From a virus, in IMG/VR virus record IMGVR_UViG_3300025913_000096, positions 1-26,920 of that record: a DNA stretch of 26,920 bases, one strand, 5' to 3'. Positions within the stretch are counted from its first letter, which is position 1; every line of letters begins with the position of its first letter. The notes under the pieces were generated by a model, which saw only the letters and a program-made list of their open reading frames with translations, did not search any database and was not told the origin of the DNA. Position numbers and translations under genes: made by a program. Shown piece by piece: positions 1 through 5,797 of this stretch.

Positions 1-150
1 CGGCAGTCCGCTCTCGCTGATCACAACGTATCCATTCCCGGTCGCGCCTTCGCATTGGAATCCCTCCAACTCGGCGAGTTGGCTCTTGAGAATGGCGATC
101 GTATCGGCTTTGGCCTTCAACATCTCGCCTTCGGTGTATTGCTTAGTCAT
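1..150 (-). CDS. Small hypothetical protein, N-terminal part
   Basis: A leftward reading frame starts at ATG 150-148 and stays open to the window edge (50 codons seen), so the gene is cut off. AGGAG lies 5 nt before the ATG. The visible N-terminus begins MTKQYTEGEM and continues with a heptad-like stretch (ILKSQLAELEG) that could form a short coiled coil, followed by a Gly/Thr-rich part. A sigma-70-like promoter lies about 50 bp upstream, so this is probably the first gene of a further leftward transcription unit. No family was recognised. Confidence 0.6.
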   Translation of the reverse strand, partial: MTKQYTEGEMLKAKADTIAILKSQLAELEGFQCEGATGNGYVVISESGLP

Positions 151-201
151 ATCGGCTCCTGGTTGTTTCTGTTGCGTTTGACTTCGGATGATGCGGAACC
201 T

Positions 202-230
202 ATTTTGAGTCAGAAGTGCGCCAGAGTCAA
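202..230 (-). promoter_or_regulatory. Sigma-70-like promoter, leftward
   Basis: Read on the minus strand, TTGACT (230-225) and CAAAAT (207-202) are separated by exactly 17 bp. The site lies in the 101-bp gap between the gene ending at 252 and the gene starting at 150. Predicted transcription start is near 195, giving a leader of about 45 nt. The -10 resembles the CAGAAT of the two larger leftward promoters. Confidence 0.55.
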
Positions 231-251
231 CGTACACTGGCGCTTTGATGA

Positions 252-497
252 TCAGAACGAAAGACAAAGAGGCTTGCGCGCACGTCCTTCGGCAACGGCG
301 AGTGACATGTCATTCTTCTGACGGTCGGTCATATCGCCTTTGAGACCGTGCGTCGCGAAGTAAGCCGGAACCCATTGATCGAGGACGACCTGACTCGTCT
401 CGTACACACAAATGCCGGTGGCGCCGTTTTGCTTCATGTTGGCAACTTCCCAGTCCTGGATTCCCAGGCGGTACTGCTCCTCTTTGGTCAGCTTCAC
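252..497 (-). CDS. Hypothetical protein (81 aa)
   Basis: The start chosen is GTG at 497, because AGGAG sits 8 nt upstream; a TTG at 515 in the same frame has no better site. The protein begins VKLTKEEQYRLG and is soluble, mixed-charge, ending in a basic Arg/Lys segment. No domain was recognised. It is the last gene of the long leftward run that begins near 4161, and a promoter for the next gene follows it. Confidence 0.6.
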   Translation of the reverse strand: MKLTKEEQYRLGIQDWEVANMKQNGATGICVYETSQVVLDQWVPAYFATHGLKGDMTDRQKNDMSLAVAEGRARKPLCLSF

Positions 498-511
498 TGA
501 TGAATCTCCTA

Positions 512-721
512 TCAAGGATAAACGAAATCGAACTGCCGGCCGTCCTCATAGAACTCACGGACGGTGACTGCGAAGTCGGACGCACGCCAGATCGCGGCGA
601 TGCGCATTGCGGCTTGCCTGCAGCCGGAAGGGCCGTTGTGATCCGCAGCAGAGAACGTGCGCTTTTGCTCTTGCCCATTCTTCATGGCGTGGACGCGCAC
701 AGATGTGACGACGTTGCTCAT
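512..721 (-). CDS. Hypothetical protein (69 aa)
   Basis: ATG at 721 overlaps the TGA of the preceding gene as ATGA, with AAGGTG just upstream, so the two are probably translationally coupled. The protein begins MSNVVTSVRVHAMKNG and alternates hydrophobic residues as in a small beta-rich fold, ending in FDFVYP. No known family was recognised. The next gene starts 14 nt after its stop. Confidence 0.65.
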   Translation of the reverse strand: MSNVVTSVRVHAMKNGQEQKRTFSAADHNGPSGCRQAAMRIAAIWRASDFAVTVREFYEDGRQFDFVYP

Positions 722-996
722 ACGGACACCTTTTCCATCGGGCAGGCCGTCTCAGGTTGCAGGCCCATGTGCGCCATTCCGCACACCACGGCTTTTCGGT
801 CATAGTTCGATGCGAGCATCATGCCACACCGCTTGCAGCGCCAAGCCTCATCCAACTTCAGATCGATCGACATTGCATCATCGATCTCACGACTTCCCAG
901 ATTGGCGATGGCGAACAGGATGGCGCAGGCCACAGCCATTCCTGCGAAGAATATCCCGAAGGCGAGCGCCAACGATCCAAGGTTCACCATTGTCAT
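718..996 (-). CDS. Membrane-anchored small Cys-rich (zinc-ribbon-like) protein
   Basis: This 92-aa protein has one N-terminal transmembrane segment at about residues 6-31 (LALAFGIFFAGMAVACAILF), then a soluble tail with CKRC at about 53-56 and two further Cys (CGMAH, ACPM) that could complete a zinc site. GGAG lies 8 nt before ATG 996. Its start overlaps the stop of the HNH gene as ATGA, and its stop overlaps the next start the same way. Topology would place the metal site in the cytoplasm if the N-terminus is outside. Function unknown. Confidence 0.65.
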   Translation of the reverse strand: MTMVNLGSLALAFGIFFAGMAVACAILFAIANLGSREIDDAMSIDLKLDEAWRCKRCGMMLASNYDRKAVVCGMAHMGLQPETACPMEKVSV

Positions 997-1370
997 ATGT
1001 CTAGCTCCAATTGTTCGATTGGCATATCAGGCCACTCCCAGCAGCCCTTTATGCTGTTTGCTTTCCAATGTGCCACCTGCATATTGTAATCGACGTGCAA
1101 GCCTGATACTACCTGGACACCGCCAATTTTGCCGATGAGCGGAACAACGTGGTCCACGACATGAAGCTCTCCGGTCTCTCGCGTTAGGCGCCTCGCCTCC
1201 TTGTACAGCGCGGCAATTGCCTTGCGGTCAGCCCAAGGTGGTGTCGCGCGACGCTCATGGCCCCGTCTTATAACGCCTTCCTTCCCCTTCGGACGGACCA
1301 AGCCTCGGCGCTTCTCCACAGGCGCGAAGAGCGGGCCGTGGCACCAGCCGCTGATGAGATCGAGGTTCAT
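993..1370 (-). CDS. HNH endonuclease
   Basis: The 125-aa protein carries an HNH core: VVDHVVPLIGK around residues 71-81 (D73-H74), then SGLHVDYNMQV at about 89-99 (H92, N96), and Asn105 in HWKANS. The segment TPPWADRK...ARRLTRETGE before the core is the usual helical lead-in of phage HNH proteins of the type that assists terminase cutting at cos sites or acts as a freestanding nicking enzyme. The start at 1370 lies 3 nt after the previous stop and lacks a strong Shine-Dalgarno, so expression probably relies on coupling. Fold assignment is firm; the biological role is inferred. Confidence 0.82.
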   Translation of the reverse strand: MNLDLISGWCHGPLFAPVEKRRGLVRPKGKEGVIRRGHERRATPPWADRKAIAALYKEARRLTRETGELHVVDHVVPLIGKIGGVQVVSGLHVDYNMQVAHWKANSIKGCWEWPDMPIEQLELDI

Positions 1371-1373
1371 AGT

Positions 1374-1607
1374 TCAGCGGATTACCAGAGTCAGGTTGCG
1401 CTGCAGCCTTCCAGAGATCATATGGATCAGCGCCACAGCTTCGACCGCAGACAGGTCGATCCAAAGCTCGCCATCGTCACCGTAGAACTTCAACCGAACT
1501 CTGGCAAGACTTTCGCCTTCGCCAGCAGGAGCGAACGCCGCAGTAACATCAACATTGACCTGCTCCGACTTCTCAGGCCTCTTGCAAAAACGCTTGTGGG
1601 CTTTCAT
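1374..1607 (-). CDS. Hypothetical protein (77 aa)
   Basis: The ATG at 1607 is preferred over upstream codons because AGAGG lies 7 nt before it. This makes the gene overlap the 3' end of the upstream gene by 35 nt, as in other genes of the run. The protein begins MKAHKRFCKRPEKSEQ, with a basic start, then a beta-rich middle (VRLKFYGDDGELWIDLS) and a helical end. No family was recognised. Confidence 0.6.
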   Translation of the reverse strand: MKAHKRFCKRPEKSEQVNVDVTAAFAPAGEGESLARVRLKFYGDDGELWIDLSAVEAVALIHMISGRLQRNLTLVIR

Positions 1608-1953
1608 TCTCGAACCTCTCAATATCCGGATCAATCCAATAGTCATCGTCACCATACTCGCGCTTCGATCCGTCCACGCGATACCAGCAGCGCAACGAAC
1701 CGCGCCGATGCATGGCACCAGTCATATTCCCAGCCCAGCTATACCCACAGCACATGCAACCGAGCGAACGATTCAGCGCCGTCCTCCGGTTCATCCATCC
1801 GTCGACGCGAAAGATTGGAACTCGCAGCCCGCGTATCGTCACATAGCGCTTGCCGCAGACTCTGCACTGTGGAACGATTTTATACGCGTCTGGATGTTGC
1901 GGCAGAACTCTGCGCGTATCGCAATGGCGGCAGCGGCAGTGAATTCTAGGCAC
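1573..1953 (-). CDS. Cys-rich zinc-binding phage protein (126 aa)
   Basis: The frame carries CRCRHC near the N-terminus, CRVCGKR about 30 residues later, and then CMCCGYSW followed by HRRGSLRCW. This arrangement resembles small phage zinc-binding proteins that end in an HRRGS..C element. The start is taken at GTG 1953 because it gives the natural beginning VPRIHCRCRHC and overlaps the stop of the upstream 36-aa peptide (GTGCCTAG), suggesting reinitiation. No Shine-Dalgarno is visible, and longer starts at TTG 2031 or GTG 1989 cannot be excluded. The acidic C-terminus (GDDDYWIDPDIERF) is distinctive. The role is unknown; nucleic-acid or metal binding is a guess. Confidence 0.6.
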   Translation of the reverse strand: MPRIHCRCRHCDTRRVLPQHPDAYKIVPQCRVCGKRYVTIRGLRVPIFRVDGWMNRRTALNRSLGCMCCGYSWAGNMTGAMHRRGSLRCWYRVDGSKREYGDDDYWIDPDIERFENESPQAFLQEA

Positions 1954-2056
1954 GATGTTGTGCTGACTGATCTTTGTCTTGTCGCCCACCAGACGCGCAC
2001 CATTGACCTGCCATGAATGGCGCAATGACAAACAGCAAGAACAAACGCCATTCCAT
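1946..2056 (-). CDS. Small membrane peptide (36 aa)
   Basis: ATG at 2056 shares a base with the upstream stop (TGATG) and has the best Shine-Dalgarno of the neighbourhood, AGGAGG 5 nt before. The peptide begins MEWRLFLLFVIAPFMAG, a hydrophobic segment long enough to span or insert into a membrane, then a polar tail to the TAG at 1946. It could be a signal-like or membrane micro-protein, or a leader whose translation controls the next gene, whose GTG start overlaps this stop codon. Confidence 0.5.
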   Translation of the reverse strand: MEWRLFLLFVIAPFMAGQWCASGGRQDKDQSAQHRA

Positions 2057-2325
2057 CACAACCTCCTCCACTTCACACATTCTTCCCAAATGCGCCTGTC
2101 GAGTTCAGTGGCGTGGTGAATGGATCGGCTCCACCCATTGTCATGAATGAACGTGCATCCGCCCATGCACTGGATGCCGTGCCAGCCGCCTGCATGGGCG
2201 GATGTGATCTCGCACAAGGCAGTGGAGCCGTCATTGTAGCGCACGAGCGTGCCTGGGTGAAGTTCTTCGGCCGTCGCGCGCTCGCCTCGTATCGGGTTGT
2301 TCACGTATTCATCTATCGCACTCAT
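2056..2325 (-). CDS. Hypothetical protein, SH3-like beta protein (89 aa)
   Basis: AAGGA lies 7 nt before ATG 2325, which overlaps the previous stop as ATGA. After a short helical start the protein has LHPGTLVRYNDGSTALCEI, typical of a small beta-barrel, then a Cys/Gly/His-rich part (IQCMGGCTFIHDNGW). The stretch resembles LRPGDIVKHEDAPCEVLCV of the gene just upstream, so the two may be diverged tandem copies. Function unknown. Confidence 0.6.
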   Translation of the reverse strand: MSAIDEYVNNPIRGERATAEELHPGTLVRYNDGSTALCEITSAHAGGWHGIQCMGGCTFIHDNGWSRSIHHATELDRRIWEECVKWRRL

Positions 2326-2522
2326 TTCTGATTCCTTTCTGATTGTTCAGGCCTGCGAACGAAATCTACCTCGTTTGGATGGACGAAAGACGCACACAAC
2401 GTGCGCTTGTTCATGATGAAGATAAGCGAACGCGCCGGGAAGACGCAAAGGACTTCGCACGGCGCGTCTTCATGCTTGACGATGTCGCCTGGGCGCAGGT
2501 CAGAACGGGATTGCTTCGTCAT
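2322..2522 (-). CDS. Hypothetical protein, SH3-like beta protein (66 aa)
   Basis: The first ATG of the frame is at 2522, inside the 3' end of the MazG-like gene (23-nt overlap). No strong Shine-Dalgarno is visible, so coupling is likely. The protein begins MTKQSRSDLRPGDIVKHEDA and looks like a compact beta domain. It shares the L-x-P-G-x-[LI]-V-x4-D pattern with the next gene downstream. No family was recognised. Confidence 0.55.
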   Translation of the reverse strand: MTKQSRSDLRPGDIVKHEDAPCEVLCVFPARSLIFIMNKRTLCASFVHPNEVDFVRRPEQSERNQK

Positions 2523-2964
2523 CGATAACAACAACTTCGCCGCCTGCCAGCTTCTCCGATCGTTCTAATAGCATGATGCCAGCCGAAACCCTGTCAGACA
2601 CCAAGTTGAACTTCTCCATCACCGCTGCGCCCAGATCGATGCCGAGTTGCGACATGGCCAGATCGAGATAGATGATTGCGTCAGCGGCTTCGCGCTGAAT
2701 CTTCAGCAGCACATCGTTCGGTAGATCGCGCAAGCGGCCTTCGTCCAGGCAATCCTTCACCTGCTGTCCATAGTCGCCGCGTGCTGCCTTCTTGAGCTCA
2801 CCGGAGAGCTCACCGCACTCGCCATAGAACGCGTTCATCCAGCGATCGATGGACCAGTCTGACCCGTCCGGCTTGCTGTGCGCGATGTTTCCACGGCGAT
2901 CACGGAAGCGCGGCAAACGCATCAAGTTCGCCTCGCGCAAAGCTGCGAATGTAAGCTTGTTCAT
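2500..2964 (-). CDS. MazG-like nucleotide pyrophosphohydrolase
   Basis: The 154-aa protein has the all-alpha NTP pyrophosphohydrolase pattern: E49-x2-E52 in FYGECGELSGELKK and E92-x2-D95 in REAADAIIYLDLA, the acidic residues that bind Mg2+ in the MazG superfamily. The following helix ends in MEKFNLVSDRV, as is common in phage MazG proteins. The family hydrolyses (d)NTPs or (p)ppGpp to monophosphates plus pyrophosphate; phage copies are thought to adjust host nucleotide or alarmone pools. AGGAG lies 11 nt before ATG 2964, which overlaps the previous stop as ATGA. Substrate cannot be judged from sequence. Confidence 0.8.
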   Translation of the reverse strand: MNKLTFAALREANLMRLPRFRDRRGNIAHSKPDGSDWSIDRWMNAFYGECGELSGELKKAARGDYGQQVKDCLDEGRLRDLPNDVLLKIQREAADAIIYLDLAMSQLGIDLGAAVMEKFNLVSDRVSAGIMLLERSEKLAGGEVVVIDDEAIPF

Positions 2965-3188
2965 ACTGGTTGAATCTCCTTCAATGTCACAAACAGATCA
3001 TACAGCGGAGGCCCGGTGAGCGATGAAGCTTGAACCAGGTTGTGTTTCACAGCCACCACGACGAATCTGCGATCGAGCAGCGTCACCGTATCTGTGCCGC
3101 TTTTCAGCGCGACGATTGCGTCTTCACAATGATTCAAAGACACACGGCCGAAGTACACTGTAGCGAGGAGTGATTGCGTCCACATCAT
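2961..3188 (-). CDS. Hypothetical protein (75 aa)
   Basis: The start is taken at ATG 3188 (MMWTQSLLATVYFG). A GTG at 3197 overlaps the upstream stop and is an alternative. GGAGGAG lies just upstream, 11 nt from the ATG and 2 nt from the GTG, which leaves the choice open. The protein is beta-rich (DRRFVVVAVKHNLV...YDLFVTLKEI), without a recognisable domain, and is coupled to the MazG-like gene by an ATGA overlap. Confidence 0.55.
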   Translation of the reverse strand: MMWTQSLLATVYFGRVSLNHCEDAIVALKSGTDTVTLLDRRFVVVAVKHNLVQASSLTGPPLYDLFVTLKEIQPV

Positions 3189-3193
3189 ATTAA

Positions 3194-3424
3194 TCACCGC
3201 TCCTCCAGCGAGAGCGCCGAGATCAGACCGTTGCTGAGCTTTTGCAGGTGGACGATTTCATTCTCAAGTGACTTGATGTACGACACGGCGTGGCGCAGAA
3301 CACGCTTCTCGTCGCTGTTGGCGAAGTGCGGATCAGCAGCGAAGTCTGCAAGTGCCTTGCACACGTGCACCGGCTTCGCGAGATCAGGGTGCGGACAGTT
3401 CGCCTGATTGAAATCGAAGTTCAT
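3194..3424 (-). CDS. Hypothetical protein with C-terminal coiled coil (76 aa)
   Basis: ATG 3424 overlaps the upstream stop (ATGA) and has GGAG 8 nt before it; the longer frame start at 3466 would lie inside the upstream gene. The protein begins MNFDFNQANCPHPD and ends in a heptad-like helix (SYIKSLENEIVHLQKLSNGL), suggesting a dimer. No family was recognised. Confidence 0.6.
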   Translation of the reverse strand: MNFDFNQANCPHPDLAKPVHVCKALADFAADPHFANSDEKRVLRHAVSYIKSLENEIVHLQKLSNGLISALSLEER

Positions 3425-3741
3425 CGGCCAATCTCCGGCACGCGGTTGTAGTTCTCCAGAACGCAATTGCTAAAGTCGTCCGCTGCCCATTGGGGTGGAT
3501 TTTGAATGTTGACGTTGTGCGCCGTCTCACCGCGCTGATACGCCAACAACTCGTCCTCCAGGACGTTGATCGGGTTGCGATACCGAGGATCGTCGCTGAT
3601 GTTCAGACGGTCGACCTTACGCGTAACAAGCAACTCCAAGATGTGGTGTTGCGGACCGTTTAGCGCATTGATCAACTGCACGAGAGCCGGACCGCTTACG
3701 ACGACTCGGTCAGGAATCGGATTCTTCAGATTATTCGACAT
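3421..3741 (-). CDS. Hypothetical protein (106 aa)
   Basis: ATG 3741 with AGGAG 8 nt upstream is clearly the start (MSNNLKNPIPDRVVVSG). A helical segment (ALVQLINALNGPQHHILEL) is followed by a polar, Asn-rich tail. The gene is preceded by a 114-bp gap holding a 10-bp perfect inverted repeat. It begins the tight ATGA-linked series that extends to about position 250. Function unknown. Confidence 0.65.
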   Translation of the reverse strand: MSNNLKNPIPDRVVVSGPALVQLINALNGPQHHILELLVTRKVDRLNISDDPRYRNPINVLEDELLAYQRGETAHNVNIQNPPQWAADDFSNCVLENYNRVPEIGR

Positions 3742-3769
3742 CGATAGGACTCCTGCGGTTGAATGTGAA

Positions 3770-3804
3770 AATGGCGCGCAATCCAGTGTAGGACGCGCGC
3801 CATT
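3770..3804 (-). terminator. 10-bp perfect inverted repeat, possible terminator or leader hairpin
   Basis: AATGGCGCGC (3770-3779) and GCGCGCCATT (3795-3804) are perfect inverse copies with a 15-nt loop. On the minus strand the stem is followed by TTCACA, only a short T-run, 29 nt before the next start at 3741. It may act as a weak or regulated terminator for the gene ending at 3856, or as a leader structure. The rest of the 3742-3855 gap shows no convincing promoter. Confidence 0.45.
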
Positions 3805-3855
3805 CAAACGAACGGACTACGGGTTAAGTTTACCTCAGTGCTGTGGCCCCGTATG

Positions 3856-4161
3856 CTACACAGCACCGGACTCCCGCAAGATGTCATCTTCGCTTTTTAA
3901 CTTGCCTTCGTGGTCGATCCACGCAACCTCCTCGCCTTTCTGGATGGACACGGCGCATCGTTTCGTCTTAACGTTCGCGACGATCGAGCGCGCGACCCAG
4001 CCTTGCTCGCCTGCGACGCGGAGAGCTTCGGCTTGGGCCACGGTCATGTATCGGGGTGCAGCTGCACGGATGCGCTTTTGTTGCGCGGTCTTGGTCTTGC
4101 TGCGAGCGGTTGGGACGGAAAGAGCTTTGAGCGCTTGGTTTGCAATAGTCTGAGCAATCAT
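3856..4161 (-). CDS. Hypothetical basic protein (101 aa)
   Basis: Two adjacent ATGs (4164, 4161) are possible; GGAG is 7 nt before the second, which is chosen. The protein has a basic, Ala/Lys/Thr-rich N-terminal half (ARSKTKTAQQKRIRAAAPRY), a TVAQAEALRVAGEQGW segment and a beta-rich end containing a single Cys. No family was recognised; nucleic-acid binding is possible from charge only. Confidence 0.6.
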   Translation of the reverse strand: MIAQTIANQALKALSVPTARSKTKTAQQKRIRAAAPRYMTVAQAEALRVAGEQGWVARSIVANVKTKRCAVSIQKGEEVAWIDHEGKLKSEDDILRESGAV

Positions 4162-4204
4162 CATGAATCTCCAAAGGTTAGATCAAAGGAATTAATGCAC
4201 CTTT

Positions 4205-4265
4205 AGTATAGATGATGATTGCGCGCACGAGTGGTACACCAACTGTCAAGTACGATCAATTGGTG
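4205..4265 (-). promoter_or_regulatory. Leader/promoter region with imperfect inverted repeat
   Basis: This 5' region precedes the gene at 4161. On the minus strand it holds TATACT (4210-4205) as a possible -10 and a 9-bp inverted repeat, CACCAATTG...CAGTTGGTG (4265-4237), with an 11-nt loop and one G-U-type mismatch. A TTGACA at 4249-4244 lies 33 bp from TATACT, too far to pair with it. The region is probably regulatory, but no full consensus promoter can be drawn. Confidence 0.3.
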
Positions 4266-4295
4266 CGCGAGCCAACTTATAATGTACGGACTACT

Positions 4296-4430
4296 TCAGA
4301 CTTTCGGCGGAGCGAGGCTGCTGCTTATGATGGCGAGGGAGATTTCGGCGAGAAGATGGTTGACCAGCGAGCCCCGGCAACCGCGCGGCAGTGTCGCCAG
4401 CGACAAGAGCCCTTGAGCTATCTTTGACAT
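4296..4430 (-). CDS. Small hypothetical protein (44 aa)
   Basis: ATG 4430 has a strong AAGGAG 6 nt upstream and lies downstream of an extended -10 promoter and a promoter-overlapping palindrome. The frame begins MSKIAQGLLSLATLPRGCRG and ends in a moderately hydrophobic helix (NHLLAEISLAIISSS) before TGA at 4296. It could be a membrane-active or regulatory micro-protein. Evidence is the promoter, ribosome site and clean open frame only. Confidence 0.5.
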   Translation of the reverse strand: MSKIAQGLLSLATLPRGCRGSLVNHLLAEISLAIISSSLAPPKV

Positions 4431-4449
4431 TTCGGTCTCCTTGGTTCGA

Positions 4450-4480
4450 ATGCCAACTTACTTTGGCATTGATTATATCA
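4450..4480 (-). promoter_or_regulatory. Extended -10 promoter with operator-like palindrome
   Basis: On the minus strand TGATATAAT (4480-4472) is a perfect extended -10 (TGnTATAAT); no good -35 is seen 17 bp upstream, as expected for this class. Immediately downstream ATGCCAA and TTGGCAT (4469-4450) form a perfect 7-bp inverted repeat with a 6-nt loop covering the predicted +1. The palindrome could be a repressor operator or a 5' RNA hairpin. Confidence 0.55.
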
Positions 4481-4545
4481 TAGGTCAAATCCGTGGAAAT
4501 AAAAGCGGAACAAACAGGGCCGCACCCTGCCAGTGTACGAGTGTG

Positions 4546-4575
4546 GACAAAAAGAAGCCCGCGAGTGAGCGGGCT
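4546..4575 (-). terminator. Intrinsic terminator, leftward
   Basis: On the minus strand AGCCCGC-TCACTC-GCGGGCT (4575-4556) forms a perfect 7-bp GC-rich stem, followed directly by TCTTTTTGT. It lies 35 nt after the gene ending at 4610 and upstream of the extended -10 promoter, separating two leftward transcription units. Confidence 0.8.
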
Positions 4576-4609
4576 GAGTCTGGAGCCAGAGAATTTTTAC
4601 AAATGACCG

Positions 4610-4987
4610 TTACACAGGAGCGTCGGCGCCTCCGCTTACATCGATCGACCATACCGTGCCGAGCGCAACTTGCATCGCGCGGTGAAGCGAGTTCCGAAAG
4701 TCGTCGAGCGCCGCATGCTCATCCGCACTGAGCTCAGAGTGCAGCTTGCGCATCTCCATCACCTTCATCGACAAATCGGCCTCGTGCCAGCTGAGCAGCC
4801 ACTCCTGGTAATTGTCGCTACTGCACAATTCGAAGCTGTTCTTGAGGCCGTGGACCCATCCGCCGACGCGACTGAGACTCCGGCAGGCATGGTCATAGTG
4901 CGCCTCGCTGATGGCCATTAAAGCCTTTACGAGCGTCCTGTTGAACTTGATTCTGAATGTCGGCTTTCCATGCACTGTGATCTTCAT
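4610..4987 (-). CDS. Hypothetical protein (125 aa)
   Basis: ATG 4987 shares a base with the upstream stop (TAATG), with AGGA 7 nt before. The protein begins MKITVHGKPTFRIKFNRTLVK, then helical segments containing SEAHYDHACRSLSRVGG and a long amphipathic stretch (DLSMKVMEMRKLHSELSADE). No domain was recognised. It is the last gene before the 4546-4575 terminator. Confidence 0.65.
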   Translation of the reverse strand: MKITVHGKPTFRIKFNRTLVKALMAISEAHYDHACRSLSRVGGWVHGLKNSFELCSSDNYQEWLLSWHEADLSMKVMEMRKLHSELSADEHAALDDFRNSLHRAMQVALGTVWSIDVSGGADAPV

Positions 4988-5403
4988 TAAGCGATCCTAT
5001 CTGTGGTTGGGAAGAAGTCGTTCAGAACTCGGACGAAACGAAGGTGCTGGTTGGCACGCGATCGGTACTCGCCAGAAAGACGCTCGCGATCCGCCACAGA
5101 CTTCGGCAGAACGCAGATCGACATGCGCCTATCAACGTCGTTCGCGCGCTTCGAGTAATCCAGGTACTGCGAGTAGTGCCACTTCCGAAGATCGCGCAGC
5201 TGGTCCAGGTTGCCGAGCAGCAAAGGCGCCTCACGCTCGTTCGGACTGTACAGAGCATCGTTGATCGACTCGGCGAACGGGAGCGCTCGTATAACGTCCT
5301 TTGCCTCTTCGATCGCGGCCACGGAATCCTTGTGGCCGGCTATGCGCATCCTAGAAATCGCGACATTCAGTCGGCTGAACAGCGTGCTACTTGCCTGCTT
5401 CAT
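4987..5403 (-). CDS. Hypothetical protein (138 aa)
   Basis: The start at ATG 5403 is supported by its ATGA overlap with the 53-aa membrane-protein gene upstream and by AAGGA just before. The protein is largely helical and highly charged (EEAKDVIRALPFAESIND; DLRKWHYSQYLDYSKRANDVDRR). No domain was recognised. Its stop overlaps the next start as TAATG. Confidence 0.65.
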   Translation of the reverse strand: MKQASSTLFSRLNVAISRMRIAGHKDSVAAIEEAKDVIRALPFAESINDALYSPNEREAPLLLGNLDQLRDLRKWHYSQYLDYSKRANDVDRRMSICVLPKSVADRERLSGEYRSRANQHLRFVRVLNDFFPTTDRIA

Positions 5404-5561
5404 GTCCTTGTTGTTCCGTCTGAGTTGCAGCAGTTATGAGGATAGTAAATCGGTTTGATGAATACGCCAAGGACTCGCTGAAGAAGAAGTCCGAGCGCGC
5501 CACCGATGACGGCCAGCAGCAGGAAGCTGTCCATCTTGGTAAGGAGTTCGATGCAGGTCAT
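5400..5561 (-). CDS. Small membrane protein (53 aa)
   Basis: ATG 5561 has GAGG 6-7 nt upstream. The peptide has one clear transmembrane helix at about residues 12-36 (SFLLLAVIGGALGLLLQRVL), with a short Cys-containing tail (PHNCCNSDG). Its TGA overlaps the next ATG as ATGA, which supports real translation. Size and topology are compatible with a holin-like or accessory membrane protein, but there is no lysis gene nearby, so no function is assigned. Confidence 0.6.
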   Translation of the reverse strand: MTCIELLTKMDSFLLLAVIGGALGLLLQRVLGVFIKPIYYPHNCCNSDGTTRT

Positions 5562-5583
5562 AGTCTACCTCAGTGAGTGATTG

Positions 5584-5599
5584 CCCGCCGTAGCGGGCG
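5584..5599 (-). other. Intergenic GC hairpin, copy 1
   Basis: On the minus strand GCCCGC-TACG-GCGGGC is a perfect 6-bp stem with a 4-nt loop, placed between the stop at 5606 (TAACCACC flank) and the start at 5561, and followed by AATCACTC. There is no T-run, so it is not a classical terminator. It shares flanks with the hairpin at 5775-5790. Confidence 0.55.
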
Positions 5600-5605
5600 C
5601 GGTGG

Positions 5606-5767
5606 TTAGACGCGGAAATGTTTAAATCCGTACTTGATCGCCACAACAATGCTTTCGGTGTGCCATCCCGATTTACGCGCACGCTTCGCGAATACCTTTG
5701 CACGGCGCGATGCATAGCGCTCAATGTTCATCAGTTTTTGGTATGCGTTCTTCACCATCATCCCCAT
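5606..5767 (-). CDS. Small basic hypothetical protein (53 aa)
   Basis: The frame runs from ATG 5767 to TAA 5606; a downstream ATG pair three codons in is an alternative start. The protein begins MGMMVKNAYQKLMNIERYAS and is strongly basic (SRRAKVFAKRARKSGWH), ending KYGFKHFRV. It is flanked on both sides by similar GC hairpins. No family was recognised; RNA or DNA binding is suggested only by charge. Confidence 0.5.
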   Translation of the reverse strand: MGMMVKNAYQKLMNIERYASRRAKVFAKRARKSGWHTESIVVAIKYGFKHFRV

Positions 5768-5774
5768 CGAGTGA

Positions 5775-5790
5775 GCCGGGACTGCCCGGC
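5775..5790 (-). other. Intergenic GC hairpin, copy 2
   Basis: On the minus strand GCCGGG-CAGT-CCCGGC is a perfect 6-bp stem with a tetraloop, between the stop at 5798 (again followed by CCACC) and the start at 5767, then TCACTC. The flanks match those at 5584-5599, and the stem is the same as at 12282-12297. Confidence 0.55.
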
Positions 5791-5797
5791 GTGGTGG

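Noticed and set aside
1839-2051. 70-codon leftward frame starting MAFVLAVCHC
   Set aside because: It lies 10 nt from the AGGAGG site, ends early and overlaps the Cys-rich frame that is more protein-like; the 36-aa frame uses the same site with better spacing.
4244-4249. Consensus -35 TTGACA on the minus strand
   Set aside because: No -10-like hexamer 15-19 bp downstream (only GCGCGC-type sequence); the nearest TATACT is 33 bp away.
4212-4427. 71-codon rightward frame, with TATAAT at 4278 upstream
   Set aside because: No -35 at proper distance, the TATAAT lies inside the frame, and all neighbours run leftward; the leftward 44-aa frame has the better signals.
5434-5724. 96-codon leftward frame over the membrane peptide and the basic 53-aa gene
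   Set aside because: It crosses two hairpins and a gene boundary, and has no ribosome site; the two shorter genes have starts and ATGA coupling.
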